In this document: piece by piece, positions 42,101 through 45,976 of the stretch | Layout of the letters: each line of letters begins with the position of its first letter | Position numbering within the stretch: the stretch's first letter is position 1 | NCBI GenBank assembly: GCA_037783415.1 | Contig: JAZGTN010000026.1 | Coordinates: 372,001 to 436,000, forward strand | Direction: 5' to 3' | DNA: 64,000 nt | Origin: Leptasterias polaris | Lineage: Eukaryota > Echinodermata > Asteroidea > Forcipulatida > Asteriidae | Translations under genes and position numbers: made by a program | Notes under the pieces: generated by a model | Database searches by the model: none | Told to the model about the DNA's origin: nothing | What the model saw: the letters and a program-made list of their open reading frames with translations, nothing else

Positions 42101-42346
42101 GCAGGTGTGCTGCAGGTGTGTCGTGATGACATTACCTGCTGGATAGTCCTAAATTCTCCTCAATCAGCCATCAGCAGAACGGCTTCTCAAAGCACCACAA
42201 TCAATTTGTCTAAACATCTTGTTGTTTTGTGTGTTCAATGCAGGTACATGCTAACAAACTTCACCAAGAACCCAGCCAAGTACATGAAGCTAACTCCAGA
42301 GCAGGTTGCTTCTACTATGGACAAGTTCTTTGATATCACCGCTTAG
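78..42346 (+). CDS. EXOC7: EXOC7 / Exo70 exocyst subunit, 5'-partial, 14 exons
   Basis: Exo70 is a subunit of the octameric exocyst, which tethers secretory vesicles to the plasma membrane; its C-terminal core binds PI(4,5)P2 and Rho-family GTPases (family knowledge). Fourteen segments with AG/GT borders and compatible phases join into 1311 nt, 436 codons plus TAG. Codons 1-40 form a basic, Ser-rich linker and 41-436 match the rod-like Exo70 helical core. Diagnostic stretches include KALEEFF (exon f), NDPDKSNMPRDGTVHELTSN (exon g), NNYHYILKSLE (exon j) and FTKNPAKYMK (exon n). Lys415 and Lys418 of this partial frame align with the two rat lysines (K632, K635) reported to bind phosphoinositide. 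The animal protein is about 650-735 residues, so roughly the first third lies upstream. Introns are 0.3-17 kb. The ID rests on remembered family sequence but is very secure. Confidence 0.96.
538..799. mobile_element. Foldback MITE with TA target duplication
   Basis: It is a near-palindromic element with arms over 100 bp. It begins GACCGTATCGAATATGACGT and ends with the reverse complement; TA flanks both ends (536-537, 800-801). A (TG)n-rich stretch lies in the left arm and the matching (CA)n in the right. Apparent ORFs here are by-products. The rest of this intron up to 987 has no other recognised feature. Confidence 0.8.
994..1222 (-). mobile_element. LINE fragment: C-terminal end of reverse transcriptase ORF
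   Basis: Read on the minus strand this gives WYEHVSRHSSLSKTILQGTV, then EGKQWRGRQGKSW and DNIRDWT, and later WRSL. This is the typical tail of non-LTR retrotransposon ORF2 proteins (pattern KTILQGTVEG-rrRGRq-k-W-DNI-eWT). The catalytic domains are absent, so this is a dead 5'-truncated relic in an EXOC7 intron. Confidence 0.75.
1417..1469 (+). CDS. EXOC7: EXOC7 exon b
   Basis: A short 53-nt exon with acceptor CCACAG and donor TT|GTGAGT. It encodes VVARKGSSASQSSRGEN plus split codons at both ends. This Ser-rich linker is the least conserved part of the gene and the part that is alternatively spliced in vertebrates. It is supported by phase continuity with exons a and c, since the alternative frames hit stops. 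Confidence 0.83.
1667..1760. repeat. Dispersed repeat with (AAT)n head
   Basis: An AATAATAAT run followed by GAGCATTTATACGGCGCTC. A related copy, (TAA)n then GAACATTTATAACGCGC, lies at about 45188. This layout is common in invertebrate dispersed repeats. The rest of intron b-c up to 2045 shows nothing recognisable. Confidence 0.45.
2045..2300 (+). mobile_element. SINE-like repeat with B-box
   Basis: Contains GGTTCGAATCCTGCC (a good RNA polymerase III B box) followed by a body with GGATTGGGTTTTCAGTCCCT. The same body occurs reversed at about 30060-30200, so it is dispersed. No target duplication was resolved. Confidence 0.55.
2443..2546 (+). CDS. EXOC7: EXOC7 exon c
   Basis: Acceptor TGCACAG, donor CAG|GTAATG. 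It encodes residues 41-74, including DMESDIENYLYSISCLLKLM, the first helix of the Exo70 core (vertebrate counterpart DVETDAYIHCVSAFVKL). A one-base 5' overhang from exon b completes Ser40; the exon ends in phase 0. Confidence 0.94.
2934..2976. mobile_element. MITE family M2 end fragment
   Basis: Contains one terminal repeat, ACCCAATTTCTTAGAGCTGC and onward, of the M2 family best seen at 24771-24965. Confidence 0.5.
3000..3140 (-). mobile_element. tRNA-Leu-derived SINE relic
   Basis: The minus strand shows TTGGCCGAGCGTT (A-box like) and GTGTGGGTTCGTTTCC (B-box like) at tRNA spacing. It resembles the tRNA-Leu-like SINE copies near 61200 and 63795. Confidence 0.5.
3219..3346. mobile_element. 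Short foldback repeat
   Basis: The left end GTGTCCGAAATGGTGGCTA and the reverse complement of the right end (GGCCGTATCTAAATTGGCGG) are similar, with GCCGC/TGGCGG-rich flanks. Arms are diverged. Confidence 0.42.
3474..3578 (+). CDS. EXOC7: EXOC7 exon d
   Basis: A 105-nt phase 0-0 exon with acceptor TTCTAG and donor GAG|GTTAGT. It encodes residues 75-109, including IIPGEHQRKTFDKIIERSM, matching the vertebrate IIPEHHQKKTFDSLIQ segment. Confidence 0.95.
3946..4175. mobile_element. MITE with TATAGATAG ends
   Basis: Terminal inverted repeats TATAGATAG / CTATCTATA plus an inner inverted pair, GCCATCTTTACGGGCAA / TTGCCCGTAAAGATGGC. There is no coding capacity. It lies in the intron between exons d and e. 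Confidence 0.68.
4269..4510 (-). mobile_element. tRNA-derived SINE, family S1
   Basis: The minus strand carries TAGCTCAGTTGGTAGAGC (A box) and GGTTCAAATCCCGC (B box), then a tail ending GAACAAAGATATTGACAAAA that runs into a second module with CCCAGGTTGTA and GGTGTGATCC. Family members occur throughout the window. Confidence 0.8.
4586..4705 (+). CDS. EXOC7: EXOC7 exon e
   Basis: A 120-nt phase 0-0 exon with acceptor TTTTCAG and donor CAA|GTAAGC. It encodes residues 110-149, including KHDYTAVLTVFPVANHL and PEFEETLQ (vertebrate RHDFSTVLTVFPILRHL). An apparent 167-residue frame over this region is this exon plus read-through into flanking intron and SINE. Confidence 0.96.
4706..5065 (+). other. 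Intron e-f, no recognised feature
   Basis: A 360-bp AT-rich intron with no repeat or motif that I recognise. Confidence 0.6.
5066..5164 (+). CDS. EXOC7: EXOC7 exon f
   Basis: A 99-nt phase 0-0 exon with acceptor GGTAG and donor AAG|GTAAGC. It encodes residues 150-182, including KLPTLIASLESTGAKALEEF, a hallmark of Exo70 (vertebrate KLPGLITSMETIGAKALEDF). Confidence 0.97.
5806..6016. repeat. 66-bp minisatellite, about three copies
   Basis: The unit (contains CACCCAACTGACTCGAGGGC and TTGCTTTGCGCGCATACACTG) recurs every 66 bp. Because 66 is divisible by 3, open frames run through it on both strands; these are artefacts. It lies in intron f-g. Confidence 0.9.
6144..6203 (+). CDS. EXOC7: EXOC7 exon g
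   Basis: A 60-nt phase 0-0 exon with acceptor TTCTCAG and donor AAT|GTAAGT. Its 20 codons read NDPDKSNMPRDGTVHELTSN, nearly the same as vertebrate Exo70; it is the most conserved stretch of the family. Confidence 0.97.
6403..6645 (+). mobile_element. tRNA-derived SINE, family S1
   Basis: A full-length plus-strand copy: 5' module with CCCAGGTTGTATTGTAAAC, then GAACAAAGATATTGACAAAA, then the tRNA-like head with TAGCTCAGTTGGTAGAGC and CAGGTTCGCGTCCCGC. It is in intron g-h. Confidence 0.8.
6771..6840 (+). CDS. EXOC7: EXOC7 exon h
   Basis: Acceptor CACCAG, donor AAG|GTTGGT. It encodes residues 203-225, ALTFLEHLLDYVHTTAAML onward, matching the vertebrate ILFLQQLLDFQETAGAML helix. It leaves one base (G) for the next exon. 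Confidence 0.95.
6890..7210 (-). mobile_element. Decayed tRNA-like SINE with a 23-bp C tract
   Basis: The minus strand shows GCTCGGTGGCCTGG and GGATTTGAATCCCACC, tRNA-like A/B box remnants split by an uninterrupted C run at 7139-7161. Such a homopolymer may be mis-sized in assembly. Confidence 0.42.
7304..7363 (+). CDS. EXOC7: EXOC7 exon i
   Basis: A 60-nt exon with acceptor ATTTCAG and donor TTG|GTAAGC. It encodes a variable polar loop (HSSRSQDIEAKKKK) followed by VSIYV, which continues in exon j as AKVLGALSLNL (vertebrate STYICKVLGNLQLNL). The phase is continuous on both sides. The donor lies about 385 nt before the 52-bp satellite. Confidence 0.9.
7495..7747. mobile_element. Left arm and loop of an inverted-repeat element hosting the 52-bp array
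   Basis: The reverse complement of 7495-7624 (CTTAGCACAGTTTCTATTTC ... CCGTAAGCAAAGCAAAAG) matches the sequence from 7700 onward (CTTAGCACAGTTTCTGTTCT ... CCGTAAGCAAAGCAAAAT). The middle, with TTATGAAATTGGCCCC, resembles the end of the M2 MITE family. Confidence 0.65.
7748..11490. repeat. Satellite array, 52-bp unit x 72, with higher-order structure
   Basis: There are 72 head-to-tail units of 52 bp (AGCAAAATACTTACTCACTT ... GTAAGTATATGAGTGATAC), nearly identical. One T/G site (CTCTTG or CTCGTG) varies. From the first unit it reads 8T, 4G, 15T, 4G, 15T, 4G, 6T, 3G, 2T, 2G, 2T, 2G, 1T, 1G, 1T, 2G. The 4G+15T block is a 19-unit (988-bp) period seen twice. One further change (GCTAGCAG) lies near 10525. 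Each unit has an 8-bp inverted pair ATACTTAC/GTAAGTAT. It fills about 78 % of intron i-j. Confidence 0.98.
12018..12076. repeat. 59-nt perfect-looking hairpin
   Basis: Arms of about 25 nt (AGTATGCTCTGAT...CTTCAGGAA and its complement TTCCTGAAG...ATCAGAGCATACT) with a single C/A mismatch and a 9-nt loop. It lies 115 nt upstream of exon j. Confidence 0.75.
12191..12311 (+). CDS. EXOC7: EXOC7 exon j
   Basis: A 121-nt exon with acceptor TTATAG and donor AAG|GTAAGT. It encodes residues 247-285, including KVLGALSLNLDQKAKTYSDQ and LLNNYHYILKSLE (vertebrate LHNNYNYILKSLE). It sits alone between two introns filled with satellite DNA (7748-11490 and 12671-17784). Confidence 0.97.
12332..12650. mobile_element. 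Degraded M1-type MITE
   Basis: Shares GATGTTCACAGATCTGCAT, GGGAAAACTTCCCTTGA, TGTTTCATGTATATGTTGGG and TCACATTAGGTGTGGATAC with the M1b copies at 29693 and 35710. The ends are eroded. Confidence 0.6.
12671..17784. repeat. Satellite array, 35-bp unit x 146
   Basis: The main unit is GTAGATGCAGTTAGAACAAG + TAAGACGGGTATATG. Variants have TTTT for AGTT, GAAGAAG for GAACAAG, or AAG for GGG. Total length equals 146 x 35 plus two 2-bp insertions (GTATATAAG for GTATATG) at about 13439 and 15401, 1962 bp apart (56 units + 2 bp) in the same variant context. That marks an internal segmental duplication. Units from about 16660 to 17460 are almost all the main type. It fills about 92 % of intron j-k. Confidence 0.98.
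17886..17981 (+). CDS. EXOC7: EXOC7 exon k
   Basis: A 96-nt exon with acceptor GCTACAG and donor AG|GTAAAG. It encodes residues 287-317, SELMKLVTVSTPDIEIHYAD and IIREQKKEYSK (vertebrate SELIQLVAV and EHIEQQIQTYQR). It starts about 100 nt after the 35-bp satellite ends. Confidence 0.95.
18170..18335. mobile_element. Partial M1-type MITE
   Basis: Contains CTACTATCAACAGCTGCTGT and TTACCAAGTCAGTTTTCATG, the interior of the family seen complete at 45401 and 56171. Confidence 0.55.
18546..18857. mobile_element. MITE family M3 (CAGGGATGTGAT ends)
   Basis: Starts CAGGGATGTTATTTCTC and ends CTATCACATCCCTG. The interior has a poly-C tract and AAAACCAAAGATAAATGTTA. It is about 310 bp, with related copies at 39944 and 55805, and is non-coding. 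Confidence 0.75.
19110..19230 (+). CDS. EXOC7: EXOC7 exon l
   Basis: A 121-nt exon with acceptor TTTTCAG and donor AAG|GTAAGA. It encodes residues 319-358, WNKVLFHILEVNKP to KLKDRERQQIKDKFK (vertebrate WLKVTDYIAEKNLP and KLRDKERQIIKERFK). It ends in phase 0. A near-copy of its last 15 codons occurs 3.2 kb downstream at 22424. Confidence 0.96.
19602..19776. mobile_element. Foldback repeat
   Basis: TGAGGGTCCATTTCTGG at 19602 pairs with CCAGAAATGGACCCTCA at 19759; inside, CAAGAAACCACTAAT pairs with ATTAGTGGTTTCTTG. Non-coding. Confidence 0.65.
20400..20990. repeat. Low-grade dispersed repeats (TTGCATAGGGAATT)
   Basis: GTTGCA(C/T)AGGGAATT occurs three times between 20505 and 20625, and GTTGTATGGTGTTGGAC-like words recur nearby. 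No clear unit and no gene. 19780-20400 shows nothing recognisable. Confidence 0.35.
21102..21238. mobile_element. Short MITE with GACCCCTCGCA ends
   Basis: GACCCCTCGCA at the left and TGCGAGGGGTC at the right are perfect inverted ends of a 137-bp element with CACACACAACTCTGAGCCAA inside. A decayed relative is at about 63190-63335. Confidence 0.72.
21556..21829. repeat. 27-bp minisatellite in two 134-bp blocks
   Basis: The unit TTGCGTGTGTTTGCACAAGC + GTTGATA is present four times, then GCGCACTGCAGCACAAACCA, and the whole block repeats 134 bp later. ORFs in several frames here are artefacts. Confidence 0.92.
22030..22165. repeat. Dispersed repeat (GGCCTGGAATTTCATC)
   Basis: GGCCTGGAATTTCATCTTTG, GGGCAAGGTCATTTT and GACCAGGGGCAACAG match the stretch at 26899-27040. 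Weaker relatives lie at 36985, 46070 and 52975. Confidence 0.6.
22424..22483 (+). CDS. Cryptic duplicate of the end of EXOC7 exon l (candidate exon or exon relic)
   Basis: After an AACCAG acceptor, 60 nt stay open in phase 0 as ESTGKLKDRKERQQIKDRFK and then meet a GTCAGA donor. Against exon l (KLKDRERQQIKDKFK) there is one inserted Lys and one Lys-to-Arg change. Nine of the other fourteen aligned codons differ, all synonymously at the third base. Both borders are phase 0, so exon l > this > exon m would add 20 residues in frame at the KFK|GFN junction. Joining exon k directly to it would shift frame and hit TGA. The donor is weak and no copy of the first half of exon l was found upstream. It is either a rarely used exon or the remnant of an old exon duplication. 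Confidence 0.5.
22769..22905. mobile_element. Foldback repeat
   Basis: TGGACCGCTAGAGTGTTC (22778) pairs with GAACGCTCTGGCGGTCCA (22879); the centre has TTCCATTGGAAC and GGAATGTTCCC. Confidence 0.6.
23457..23588. repeat. 28-bp x3 tandem repeat followed by 15-bp repeats
   Basis: GACTGCTTAGGTTGCTTAGC+ATTAATGT three times (23457-23540), then GTGTCAAAAATGCA(C/T) about three times. Confidence 0.9.
23730..24135. mobile_element. M1-type MITE, diverged
   Basis: Carries CTCACTTGGTGTATCCCAA, ATAACAAACCTGTGAAAA, TATCAACAGCTCTCCAGTG and GAGTAATTACCAAAAG in the same order as the complete copies at 45401 and 56171. Confidence 0.75.
24771..24965. mobile_element. MITE family M2, best copy
   Basis: Inverted ends GGGCCCAATTTCATAGAGCT ... 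AGCTCTATGAAATTAGGCCC, with GCTTAAGCA on both sides and an interior with GGTAGTTTGGCTGGGAACC. About 195 bp, non-coding. Confidence 0.85.
25461..25590 (+). mobile_element. tRNA-derived SINE S1, 3' part
   Basis: The tRNA-like head is seen as GGGCTAGATACTTTAGTTGG and GCAGGTTCATATCCCGC, preceded by GGGGAGACCGCCAACATA. The 5' module is missing. Confidence 0.7.
26899..27060. repeat. Dispersed repeat, copy of 22030
   Basis: GGCCTGGAATTTCATCTCTG, AGAGGGCACTTCCATTGG and GACCAGGGCAACAGGG match the 22030 copy. The 178-residue minus ORF over this region starts in unrelated sequence and is not a gene. Confidence 0.6.
27545..29690 (+). other. Mid part of the 17-kb intron, mostly without recognised repeats
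   Basis: It contains a short CCCTGCCACAATGTGGTCG tandem duplication near 27560. AT-rich stretches with homeodomain-type words (TTAATTAATTG near 28058, TCATTAAATATTGATG near 28125) lie in otherwise unique-looking sequence. I see no exon or RNA gene here; a conserved non-coding element is possible but unproven. Confidence 0.3.
29693..30058. mobile_element. M1b MITE, full length
   Basis: CTTTAAAGGCCCTGTACACT at the left and GTATAATGCCTTTAAA at the right. The interior is shared with 12332 and 35710 (TTCACAGATTCACACATAAC, TTTCACAGGTTTGTTATTTC). Confidence 0.75.
30060..30200 (-). mobile_element. SINE-like repeat, reverse copy of 2045
   Basis: AAACCCGGAAAAACCCATGC, AGTCAGGAAGGGACTGG and CAGGAATCAAACCTGG are the reverse complement pattern of the 2045-2300 element. 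The region 30200-32580 that follows has no recognised gene or repeat beyond G- and C-rich tracts at 30498 and 31911. Confidence 0.5.
32590..32728 (-). mobile_element. tRNA-derived SINE S1, partial
   Basis: TTGAACAAAGAAAAATTGAC, GGGACTTGAACC (B box reversed), CTGTGCCATCTAGCCC and TTGTCAATATCTTTGTT in the reverse order of the family. Confidence 0.7.
33450..33580. mobile_element. MITE family M2, one-ended copy
   Basis: Starts GGGTCCAATTTCATAGAGCT with GCTTAAGCACAAAAAGTAC and GGTTACCAGCCAAAATACC; the far end is lost. Confidence 0.6.
34218..34906. mobile_element. M1-type MITE carrying a nested MITE
   Basis: CTTAAAGGGAAGGTAAACAT at the left and AGGTGTACTTTGCCTTTAA at the right. The interior matches the 52136 copy (ATTAATGGCAATATAAAACG, TTTTGAGAAACATTTC, ACCACCTTTTGAAATG). 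It is interrupted at 34501-34767. Confidence 0.75.
34501..34767. mobile_element. Nested long-arm MITE, TA target duplication
   Basis: A 267-bp element starting CAGCAATCCTTCACCGATC and ending with its complement, flanked by TA. Each arm is about 100 bp and nearly perfect (for example GGTACCTGGGTGGTACTGCG / CGCAGTACCACCCAGGTACC), around a centre of roughly 70 bp. A TA duplication and CAG-type ends point to a Tc1/mariner- or pogo-type transposase as the source (inference). Confidence 0.85.
35471..35646. mobile_element. MITE family M2, diverged
   Basis: GGGTCCAATTTCAAATTGCA at one end, GTGAAAGTTTGGGCCCTG at the other; TTGGCTGGTGACC and GCTAAGCAA inside. Confidence 0.6.
35710..36059. mobile_element. 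M1b MITE, full length, just before exon m
   Basis: Inverted ends AAAGGGTGTGTACAACATTGG / CCAATGTTGTACACACCCTT (about 20 bp). It ends about 205 nt before exon m. Confidence 0.82.
36266..36399 (+). CDS. EXOC7: EXOC7 exon m
   Basis: A 134-nt exon with a polypyrimidine tract plus CCCAG acceptor and donor AA|GTGAGT. It encodes residues 359-402, GFNQDFEELYKTQKSYAIP then AELRQALRRENKDHIVQQYQ, matching vertebrate GFNDGLEELCKIQKAWAIP. It follows a 17-kb intron. Confidence 0.96.
37030..37500. promoter_or_regulatory. Possible regulatory stretch with a CRE
   Basis: Non-repetitive intron sequence holding a perfect TGACGTCA (37313-37320), the CREB/ATF consensus, next to TGAATGACGCAA. This is motif evidence only. 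Confidence 0.22.
37810..38490. repeat. Degenerate minisatellite (GACCCAGACCTGTTAC)
   Basis: About twenty imperfect copies of a 25-45 bp unit, GGGGGACCCAGACCTGTTAC + CTTAGT, starting after a 14-bp G run (37810-37823). Strongly G-rich on the + strand. In intron m-n. Confidence 0.85.
39557..39930. mobile_element. M1c MITE, partial
   Basis: AAAGGTAGGGTTTACTTATAG and CTTGTTGAGAAGCACTGCAG, with TCAGCTGAAACTTTCACA at the right. The reverse copy is at 61668-62113. Confidence 0.6.
39944..40284. mobile_element. MITE family M3
   Basis: CAGGGATGTGATTTCTCCGT at the left, AACCTATCACATCCC at the right; interior C and A tracts and AAAACCAAAGATAAATGTTA. Confidence 0.75.
40534..40721. mobile_element. MITE family M2
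   Basis: AGGACCTAATGTCATTGAGC ... CTAAGAATTGGGCCCT with TTGGCTGGTAACCC and GCTTAGC inside. Confidence 0.65.
42069..42121. repeat. 12-bp minisatellite CAGGTGTGCTGC
   Basis: About 4.4 copies, roughly 120 nt before the exon n acceptor. CAG/GTGTGC words create decoy splice-like sites; the exon n frame excludes them. Confidence 0.85.
42244..42346 (+). CDS. EXOC7: EXOC7 exon n, C terminus and stop
   Basis: Acceptor ATGCAG; one base completes Lys403, then 33 codons and TAG at 42344-42346. It encodes NFTKNPAKYMKLTPEQVAST and MDKFFDITA, matching the vertebrate tail (PFTKNPEKYIK ... RLFDTSA). The two lysines of KYMK and the preceding one align with the phosphoinositide-binding residues of rat Exo70, so membrane binding is probably kept. 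The stop is at the usual family position. Confidence 0.97.
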
Positions 42347-42388
42347 AGGGTAAAGGGGAGAGCCTCCAAGCTCCAATCAAAGACCAAG
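42347..42388 (+). other. EXOC7 3' UTR start with a strong splice donor
   Basis: Forty-two nt after the stop there is a CCAAG|GTAAGTCC donor, as good as any in the gene, suggesting a 3' UTR intron. At this distance nonsense-mediated decay would probably not be triggered under the usual 50-55 nt rule. If the donor is unused, the UTR reads through; an AATAAA lies near 43587 in an A-rich run. The acceptor is unknown. Confidence 0.5.
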
Positions 42389-44188
42389 GTAAGTCCTGTA
42401 ACTCAGTTGATATGCCTTCTCCTGGACACTGCTTTGTAGACCTTTGTCATGGAGTGCCATTTGGATTTTCTTCCCTTCATATCAGTGTAACAAAACTAAG
42501 GCTGAATGTAAAGTTAGTATGGTGCCTGAATATTAGTGTGTTCATCCTTGTTAAAAGCACATTGGAAACATGTCAAAGATGGCCGCAGTGGAACACAGGT
42601 CTATAGACCCCTGTTTACTGGTGTTACTGTCTACCCATCATCCATGGTCTACCATTACAGGAGTCAAAATATATGTTAAGATAATGGTGCATGTGAAAGT
42701 GCATGCGCATTACCTCAAATGTGCACTGCAGGCGCAAGCACGATTTAGCGATCATGAATTGGGACAATATACTTTGATAAAAGACATCACCAAATGTCAA
42801 TGTTTTTGTGCCATAACTAACGGACAAATGGTGGCGTCCAGAATTTTTGACATTAATGATTAAACCAACAATTCAGAGCAGCATAATGGCAGTAATTTCA
42901 AACAGTCTTACATGAGATAATGTACCTTTAAATTTCTAATCAAGTGGAACATAATGTACATTTGTTCAAAATTGTTAATAAGGCTTTTTGAAATTTATGG
43001 GTTTTGGTGGGCATTTCAAGCTGTCACTTTCAATTGCTATTGAAACAGTAGTGTTGCTTACATGTGGGAGTTTTTGGTGAAAACTTCAAATTAAGGCTAC
43101 AATTGAAGTCGTGAGAAGCCAGCAGCCTGCTTGTCATAGAAGCTTGCTTTCTAGTGGCTAAATGCTTGACATGATGTGTTAAGAGTCCAGCTAAGATCTG
43201 TTCCCATGATCAGTTCCCCTTTTGTAGGCTGTATCCAGTTCGCAACATCAAATGTGTTTGGATGCGCTCTAAAAAGCAACTACCGTAACATGTTTAAACA
43301 TAAACTGTAAGTCCTTGTGCTGGATTGCTTCACACCATTCCATAGGACAAGCTTTCACCTACATTCGTACCTATGCAGTTTTCTGTGAAACTCATCAACT
43401 GATTTGATACAGAAAGATCTAGAGTTACTTATTCCATGTATCATTGGCTCTGTGGTAACATGAGTGGCAAAACAGAACACAGTAGCCCCAGAAAGAAAAG
43501 GGAAGTGTAGTGTTCAGGCTGCTGCATTCATCATGGAGATATTTTCTTATATTAGGGGGAAAGTGAAATCTAAGCCATGAAATAATAATAAAAAAATACA
43601 TGGATAAACATGTAACATGATCTGAGACTGTAATATAGAAGACAGCTATTCCTGAAAACAGTATTCATCTCATGTGATCTGCATGACTGTGTCCTTATTT
43701 TCGTCAACCCTTATCCCCTGCCTAATCATCATACAAATGAAACAAATGGCCCCAGTTCTAAATTTAATTTAGCTTGTCAGAAGTTCAGCGTGTGCCATTC
43801 TGTCAGATGCGCACCAGTTCCCAGAGTTTTCGTCTCTCCTGCACCACTGAGTTTAGCTGTCAAATATATGATGGGGACCAGCTGTTGTTGAAATGTTGAT
43901 ACCCTGCATAAGAGTTATGTTTAACTAATTTTTTTGAGGTGGGAGGGGGGGGGGGGGTGGCGTAAATTGATTAAATATTTTCTGAAGAGATGATGCTAAA
44001 TGAAGGTCAATCTTTTTTCAGCTAGAAAATGACAAAATGACCTTCAAAATGCAATTAACTTTGAAGGTCTTGGGAGCTATAACTTTACTCCTACTGTATA
44101 TTCCTGTTCAATTACACGTTTCAGGAGCCGGTTTGCTCAAGTATCCCTGTATGAGTCGTCGTGCATTCCAAGTGAAATCTAAATTTTG

Positions 44189-44465
44189 GGTGAACATAGA
44201 AAAATTGACTGGAAGTCTGGAACGGGTGTAGAACCTACGACCTCTGGATTAACCCGCCGTGCTCTACCAACCAACTGAGCTATCTAGCCCTCTGGATTAA
44301 CCCGCCGTGCTCTACCAACCAACTGAGCTATCTAGCCCTATGGTGTCAATATGTTTGTTTGGGGTGCCAGTCAGAAGCCATACAACTGCAGAATAACCAG
44401 GGGTGACACCCAAGTTTTCGATACAACCTGGGAAGCGGCATTACAGGGTTCACCTTAAGGAGATT
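44189..44465 (-). mobile_element. tRNA-derived SINE S1 with duplicated tRNA head
   Basis: Reverse copy. A 55-bp segment covering CTCTGGATTAACCCGCCGTG ... CTGAGCTATCTAGCC is present twice in tandem. 42390-44189 otherwise shows only a G run at 43947. Confidence 0.78.
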
Positions 44466-45009
44466 TTGGTAATTCAAATATCAATTTAAGAGCCACAAAG
44501 TGAAATCTTTCAGGCAGTTGTCTATCTCCGACCACGAGGGTCGCATCTTGTACCTTACGCATTCTTAATAATGACTTCCCTTAAATTTTGTCTTTTGATG
44601 AAGAGGATCATAATTTCAATGATTTCTGGACCATCGAACACAGTGCATGCCAACTATTCTAAAAAGTCAAGTAGAAGGGCATCCAGATGCAGTCATTTTG
44701 CCAAGAAAAAAAACATTATGCAATTCATTGATGTGCAAGAGTGTTGATTTTGACATAATTGAATACATTGGGTTGGGTTGTATGTCGGTCACTCTAGTCT
44801 TTCAGTCCTGACATTTTTCGCTACGGAAGAGTTGATAACAGTGGTAGCTAGACTTGACTCGAGTCATACCCTTACATATTACTTCTTGGACTTTTAAATG
44901 TTATATATTTTGACTTTAGCAAAAACTTTTGTAAAAGAAATGTTAAATAACAATTAATAACAAATTCTTTTGGTAAGAGCAATCATAACCTTCAGCTTGA
45001 CTCCTGAGC

Positions 45010-45186
45010 CTAAGTTCACAGAGCTGCTCAAGCAGAAAATATTGCTTAACAACTTTCTGTAATTAGCAAAGATAAGCAGTAAATCAATCACATATTGCAC
45101 ATGTGACATGGTATTTCGGCTGGTAACCGTATTCTGGTAAGCAAAAGTTTGTTGTGCTTAGCTACTTTTTGTATTTCATACAGCTA
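45010..45186. mobile_element. MITE family M2
   Basis: GTTCACAGAGCTGCTCAAGC, TTCGGCTGGTAACCGTATTC and TTGTGCTTAGCTACTTTTTG follow the order of the copy at 24771. Between here and 45400 lies the (TAA)n-headed dispersed repeat. Confidence 0.65.
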
Positions 45187-45400
45187 ATAATAATAATATA
45201 GAACATTTATAACGCGCACAAATCCGCAAAAAACGCTCATGGCGCAAACAGAGCAACATGGTCATAAAAACAAAAGCAACGTACACAAGTACATAATAGT
45301 AAACAGGATGCAATCATGATTTACAAATGGAAAAACTGAAATAAGCATTTACACATGATCCCGACCATAAGTGCTTTGCATGAGATGTGTTTTTAACTGC

Positions 45401-45783
45401 TTTAAAGGCACTGGACACGTTTGGTTTTGTCAAAGACCAGTATTCTCACTTAGTGTATCCCTACCTATATGCATAAAGTAATAAACCTGTGAAAATTTGG
45501 GCTCAATTGGTCATGTTGCAAGAAAATAATGGAAGAAAAAACACCCTTGTTGCACAATTTTGTGTGCTTTCAGATGCCTGAAGAAGGCTTCAGGCCTGAA
45601 GTCTTTTTCAGATTCAAATATTTTTGTGAGAAATTACCTCTTTCTCAAAACTACGTTACTTCAGAGGGAGTCGTTTCTCAAAAAGTGTTATACTATCAAC
45701 AGCTCTCCGTTGCTCGTTACCAAGTAAGTTTTTATGCTAATATATATTTTGAGTAATTACCAAACGTGTCCAGTGCCTTTAAG
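45401..45783. mobile_element. M1 MITE, complete
   Basis: Inverted ends TTTAAAGGCACTGGACACGT / ACGTGTCCAGTGCCTTTAA. Interior CAAAGACCAGTATTCTCACT and TATCAACAGCTCTCCGTTGC. The 75-residue ORF inside also occurs in the 56171 copy but does not resemble a protein and is interrupted there. Confidence 0.88.
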
Positions 45784-45976
45784 CAGAAAAATGTCCTTCA
45801 ATAATTTTTATCTCGGCAAAAATTAGCAGGAAACCAGTTACAAATGGTACAGGTACATGTACATATGACAGTATGACATTGCATTTTGGCTGGTAAACTG
45901 TTTATGGTAAGCACAATTGTTTTTTTGCTTAGCTACTTTGTTATCTAAGCAGCTACATGTATACAAAATTGGGCCC
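45784..45976. mobile_element. MITE family M2, abutting the M1 copy
   Basis: AGCAGAAAAATGTCC, TTTTGGCTGGTAAACTG and TTGCTTAGCTAC, ending AAAATTGGGCCCTGG. Its left end is cut exactly at the right end of the M1 element, so M1 inserted into or next to it. Confidence 0.65.
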
